Source: Pelargonium cotyledonis | Lineage: Eukaryota; Streptophyta; Magnoliopsida; Geraniales; Geraniaceae | NCBI GenBank assembly: GCA_036897625.1 | Contig: JAYMTA010000126.1 | Location: forward strand, 1-38,986 | Direction of reading: 5' to 3' | DNA length: 38,986 nt | Shown here: piece after piece, positions 36,301-38,986 of the stretch | Layout of the letters: the number at the start of each line of letters is the position of its first letter | Numbering within the stretch: position 1 is the first letter of the stretch | Made by a program: the position numbers and the translations under genes | Notes under the pieces: model-generated | The model's input: the letters and a program-made list of their open reading frames with translations, nothing else | What the model was told of the DNA's origin: nothing | Databases searched by the model: none

Positions 36301-37198
36301 ATCATTCTCTCTCCTTAGAGTTTGAAGCTTAATTGCACATGCATCTTTAGCCTTTAGGGTTTCTATGAATATGTGACCTCTTCTACTGCTCCATCCCAAC
36401 TTACTTGGGAGAAGAGGGGGTGGAGGGGGAACTTGACCAATAATTAGTTGATATTAGACAGTAGATAAGAATGTACAAATGGATTGATTCAAGCATTGTA
36501 TTGTTAATATTTGGTTCTGTGACAGTTTTAGTGATGAATACGCCAAGTGTGACGTCAATAAGCTCAAGCTTTAGTACAGACTTGACTGAACACGCACCTG
36601 AGTCCCCTACTACATCAACGGATGGTTGGGGAGAACTTGAAAATGGAATTGATGAAGGGCATGATAGTGGAAAAGATGGGTGGGATGATATTGAACCACT
36701 AGAAGAGTCTAAGCCATCTCCATCTCTTGCTAACATTCAAGCAGCTCAAAAGCGCCCTGTTTCACAACCAAAACCTCAAGGTACTTGAGTTGCAGCACTT
36801 TTGTACTGAGTCATAGTACTAGTGCAGCACATTTGCTAGGGCCATAATCCTTCATTGTCTGTGTTTAGAAGGATATTGAGCAAGTGTATTGATACATAAT
36901 TATTTTTGTTATTTTTTCAGTTGCAAGCACCCGAGCAAGAAATACAGTGAAGGTGGCCAAAGATGAAGACGATGAATTATGGGGCTCCATAGCTGCCCCT
37001 GCTCCCAAATCAGCATCAAAACCTTTGAATGTGAAAGCAGCTCGGTCAGCTGACGACGATGACCCTTGGGCTGCCATTGCTGCTCCCCCTCCTACTACAA
37101 GGGTCAAGCCTTTGTCAGCTGGAAGAGGTCGAGGGGCTAAACCTGCAGCACCGAGATTAGGAGCACAAAAGATAAACCGAACATCATCAGGGATGTAA
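24380..37198 (+). CDS. CTEXP: SCY1-like inactive kinase with HEAT repeats (cytoplasmic tRNA export/trafficking protein)
   Basis: Complete gene of 21 coding exons: 24380-24505, 25768-25866, 26771-26922, 27499-27571, 28317-28439, 28674-28782, 29174-29253, 29498-29579, 29720-29862, 29954-30064, 30184-30300, 30745-30834, 32224-32277, 32448-32522, 32729-32804, 33056-33155, 34683-34752, 35346-35416, 36040-36149, 36526-36780, 36921-37198. All phases close; 797 aa. N-terminal pseudokinase of about 300 residues: no intact glycine loop, HGNVC where active kinases have HRD, and AFD in place of DFG. HEAT-type helices follow at about 330-570 (FLRELTLKSMLVLAPKL, IRTNTTILLGNIASYL, VRLKAFQAVEQFLQ). The acidic tail has four Trp motifs (DGWGELE, DGWDDIEPLE, DDELWGSIAAP, DDDPWAAIAAP) and a basic GRGRGAKPAAPRLGAQK end. 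The family (yeast Cex1, animal SCYL1, Arabidopsis At2g40730) acts in tRNA export and Golgi/COPI-related traffic. The last two tail motifs look like an internal duplication. Exon 9 has a tandem CAGCAG acceptor. Confidence 0.95.
25485..25702. mobile_element. Stowaway-like MITE in SCY1-like gene intron 1
   Basis: Terminal inverted repeats ACCCCCTTGTCCCAAAATAA and, on the other strand, GTCCCTCCGTCCCAAAATAG, with TA on each side (25485-25486 and 25701-25702). About 214 bp. The interior (ACAAACTCAAAGGGTTATAACTAATT, TTAGTATTTCATGCATAACTAAC) matches the DRP1 intron 1 copy. Confidence 0.8.
26411..26514 (+). ncRNA. near-perfect inverted repeat, candidate miRNA-like hairpin or tiny MITE
   Basis: Arms 26411-26436 and 26488-26512 pair over about 25-26 positions. 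The left arm reads CCCAACGCATTCAGACATTA and the right arm reads its reverse complement apart from one position that still forms G:U in RNA. The loop is 51 nt. It lies in intron 2 of the SCY1-like gene, on the transcribed strand, so it would be present in the pre-mRNA. The arms do not match a miRNA I recognise. No flanking target-site duplication is seen. Confidence 0.5.
30441..30494 (+). repeat. short foldback hairpin in SCY1-like gene intron 11
   Basis: Left arm 30441-30462 (GGAGCCCATCGCCACTTGAAT) and right arm 30473-30494 (ATTCAAGTGGGATGGGCTCTCC) pair over about 20 positions with one bulge and a 10-nt loop. The neighbourhood is GC-richer than the rest of the intron, suggesting a small inserted element. 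Confidence 0.5.
30835..32223 (+). other. intron 12 of the SCY1-like gene
   Basis: A 1389-bp intron with GTATAC donor and TTGCAG acceptor. AT-rich with short A/T runs; no recognisable gene or element. Confidence 0.6.
33156..34682 (+). other. intron 16 of the SCY1-like gene
   Basis: The longest intron besides intron 1 (1527 bp), GTTGCA donor and TTTCAACAG acceptor. The segment 34240-34470 contains several repeated phrases (GGTTCA, GAATCA, CAAACCAT), possibly a decayed element; no ends could be defined. Confidence 0.5.
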
Positions 37199-37777
37199 CA
37201 ACCCAAGAAACAAGAATCTGAGACCCGACCCTGTTGTGTAAATTCTCTTTTGGTGGCTGGTTTTCACATAAAATGAAAATGAATCCATCACACCATTCAT
37301 GAGTTCCATATTCTGACATATTAATTGATTTGTAATATTATTCTTTCAGTCAAGTGTTGCTTGTTTTGTTTCTTTTTTAAATATATTCAGAGTTTTGATT
37401 ACAAATGATGTAAGGTGAAGAAACAACTATAAGTATAAAGCTGTGTTTAGAACCCAGACATGTTTGGTATGTTAAATTTTCAATTTCGGTAGAAAGAACC
37501 AAGGATGGTTTCATTTCATAGCCTGTGCTTACAATCAAAGAAATTTTACGAAGGGCAGATACGTGACATCATCTTGAGTTTCTTCATCAGAATCGAAATT
37601 TTTACAGTATAATCCCAGGTTGGCAAAATTGTTCTTCCGGACCAAGCCGGAAGCCATAGAGATAATTTGGGAGTAAAACTTGGAGGAATTCCCGAGTCAG
37701 TGTATGCAGACATATGTGCAAATTTGATCCCAATGCATCGCATTGATGTTATGCTGCTTTCTTACAAGCTATCAGCC
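37199..37777. other. convergent 3' region between SCY1-like and GPDH genes
   Basis: About 580 bases shared by the 3' UTRs of the two convergent genes. No canonical AATAAA right after the SCY1-like stop codon; AT-rich GTAATATTATTC near 37333 and AAATATATTC near 37378. No gene seen. Confidence 0.6.
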
Positions 37778-38266
37778 TTATACTTCCTCAACCTACAATT
37801 ACCATATCGTGTTTTTAGGAAAACATAAAATCATTTGCAACTAAGTACGAGCGATTAAACTTAAAGTATGTTGGAAGAAACCTGAGGAAGTCTCATTAAC
37901 TCAGAAACAGCTTTCTTCGGGGTAAGCTCATCGTCAACAATTCGAGCAACTGCTGTAAGAACTGGCATCTTAACGTTATATTTCTGGGCCAACGCAATAA
38001 CAGCCCCAGCTGTCGAGACCCCTTCCGCCACCTGCAATTACAATCATCGCTGTTGGGAGATCGCTTCAACTACCAAAATATAAGCAATCAGTAGGGATTT
38101 GGGACTTTTGAGGCACCTGATTCATGGAATTAAGTATATCCTCCAGTTTCTCCCCTGATCCAAGACGGACTCCAACTGTTCTGTTTCTTGAAAGACTCAC
38201 AAAACAAGTAAGCATGATGTCTCCTGTTCCTGATAAACCAGTTATCGTTGTTGCTTTAGCTCCCAT
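37778..38266 (-). CDS. GLY1: plastid NAD-dependent glycerol-3-phosphate dehydrogenase, C-terminal exons
   Basis: Partial gene on the - strand; the 5' exons lie beyond the right edge. Exons seen: 38266-38117, 38031-37882 and 37792-37778, all joined in phase 0. They encode the last 104 residues: MGAKATTITGLSGTGDIMLT, LSRNRTVGVRLGSGE, NVKMPVLTAVARIVDDELTP and finally RLPQ-VEEV. These are the C-terminal domain motifs of the chloroplast enzyme reducing dihydroxyacetone phosphate to glycerol-3-phosphate with NADH for plastid glycerolipid synthesis (Arabidopsis GLY1/SFD1). The GLSGTGD loop is a family hallmark. The last coding exon is only 15 nt (VEEV plus TAA), held by a TTGTAG acceptor and by the conserved C-terminal (I/V)EEV. 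Convergent with the SCY1-like gene; the two are also close together in Arabidopsis as I remember it (At2g40690, At2g40730). Confidence 0.92.
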
Positions 38267-38746
38267 CTTCAAGAAAGAAAGTAAAGGAAATCAATACAAA
38301 AATAACATTGCTAAAAAATAAGTGATATAATAGCAAAAATCTGCATGAACCACACAAACAATACACAGAATGTAGCAACAAATTCAATCATGCCAATATG
38401 CGCTTACGCACTAACCAAGGGATTGCCAAACCAACAAATGTAGTGAGGCAAAATAACTACAGCAGTAAAACACAACAAGATCAGGGGACTTGTTCTGACC
38501 CATTAATAGTTGTTTAACTTATTCATGTAAACAGTATCTTCGGCACATTCCCAGTACAGCATGTGATTATCACCAGTTCCTAGCGATGGTTACAGAGATG
38601 CCATTTATTCTAGCTGTTCCAAGAAGATATCTGCTTAAAACATCTATAACTTTGATAAAGACATCTTACATGATACACCATAGTCCATAGCAATGTCTCA
38701 ACATGATGTACATCAATCTAATAGAAATTGATTGCTCAATGAACTA
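38267..38746 (-). other. intron of the GPDH gene
   Basis: Upstream of the 38266 acceptor (CTTGAAG) no further exon of the enzyme is recognisable before the window ends. AT-rich, nothing else seen until the foldback repeat at 38747. Confidence 0.55.
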
Positions 38747-38986
38747 AGGTAGCGTTTGGATTAGTATTTTGGGTTTGGGAATGGGAATGAAGAATGGGAA
38801 TGGGAATGGGAATGGGATTCCCATTGATGGTGTTTGGATTAGAACACAGGGATTCCCATTGATGGTGTTTGGATTAGAACACATCCATTCCCATTCCCAT
38901 TCCCATTCCCATTCTCATTCTCATTCTCATTCTCATTCTCATTCTCATTCTCATTCTCATTCTCATTCTCATTCTCATTCTCATTC
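38747..38986. mobile_element. foldback element with GGGAAT/ATTCCC arms, truncated by the window edge
   Basis: Begins with GTAGCGTTTGGATTAG. A (GGGAAT)n arm follows (38777-38816), then two 35-bp tandem units (GGGATTCCCATTGATGGTGT..., 38814-38848 and 38849-38883), then a complementary (CATTCC)n arm (38886-38910). A (CATTCT)n array of about 12 units, 38911-38986, runs off the window. The two arms can fold on each other. Confidence 0.7.
38911..38986. repeat. (CATTCT)n hexanucleotide array
   Basis: Perfect ATTCTC/CATTCT units, roughly 12-13, continuing to the last base, so the true length is unknown. It grades from (CATTCC)n by a single C-to-T change per unit. Confidence 0.9.

Noticed and set aside
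36401-37206. Antisense frames over the last SCY1-like exons
   Set aside because: Shadows of a strongly coding, low-complexity acidic tail.
1-38986. CRISPR array, phage or other prokaryotic defence system
   Set aside because: The DNA is plant nuclear sequence; the only regular arrays are microsatellites and minisatellites.

Overview
The window is nuclear DNA from a flowering plant, most likely a eudicot. The evidence is intron-rich genes with GT-AG splice sites, AT-rich introns and intergenic DNA, plant-only protein families, and small plant-type transposable elements (tRNA-derived SINEs, Stowaway-like MITEs, LTR fragments). There is no sign of operons, ribosome binding sites, prophage or CRISPR. 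I cannot name the species.

Layout, left to right. (1) 1-3682, + strand: the last three coding exons of a REC/TSS-type protein, related to the clustered-mitochondria (CLU) TPR proteins that control chloroplast compartment size; its 5' part lies outside the window. (2) 5051-6522, - strand: a three-exon cytochrome b561/DOMON membrane protein, convergent with REC. (3) 8115-9634, - strand: a two-exon DUF1442 protein whose first exon codes for only 18 residues. (4) 10870-12995, - strand: two tandem copies of an unrecognised single-exon gene (87 and 90 aa), duplicated together with TATA box, leader and poly(A) signal. (5) 13821-21715, - strand: a complete 16-exon dynamin-related protein of subfamily DRP1 (610 aa), containing one GC-AG intron. 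(6) 21716-24379: repeat-rich intergenic DNA with a minisatellite, a MITE and a GC-rich island. (7) 24380-37198, + strand: a complete 21-exon SCY1-like pseudokinase (797 aa). (8) 37778 to beyond the right edge, - strand: the 3' end of plastid NAD-dependent glycerol-3-phosphate dehydrogenase (GLY1/SFD1 type), convergent with the SCY1-like gene, followed by a foldback (GGGAAT/ATTCCC) repeat running off the window.

Exon boundaries were set by hand from splice sites, reading phase and remembered family sequences. All exon lengths close in phase, and the two full-length large genes come to the usual family length. The genes are ordinary housekeeping genes of unrelated function (membrane redox, vesicle scission, tRNA/vesicle trafficking, plastid lipid synthesis, chloroplast size) and do not form a pathway or operon. 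I see no large undescribed system. The best leads are the tandem small-protein genes, a near-perfect miRNA-like inverted repeat in intron 2 of the SCY1-like gene, two very short SINEs of one family with target-site duplications, and several splice-site peculiarities.
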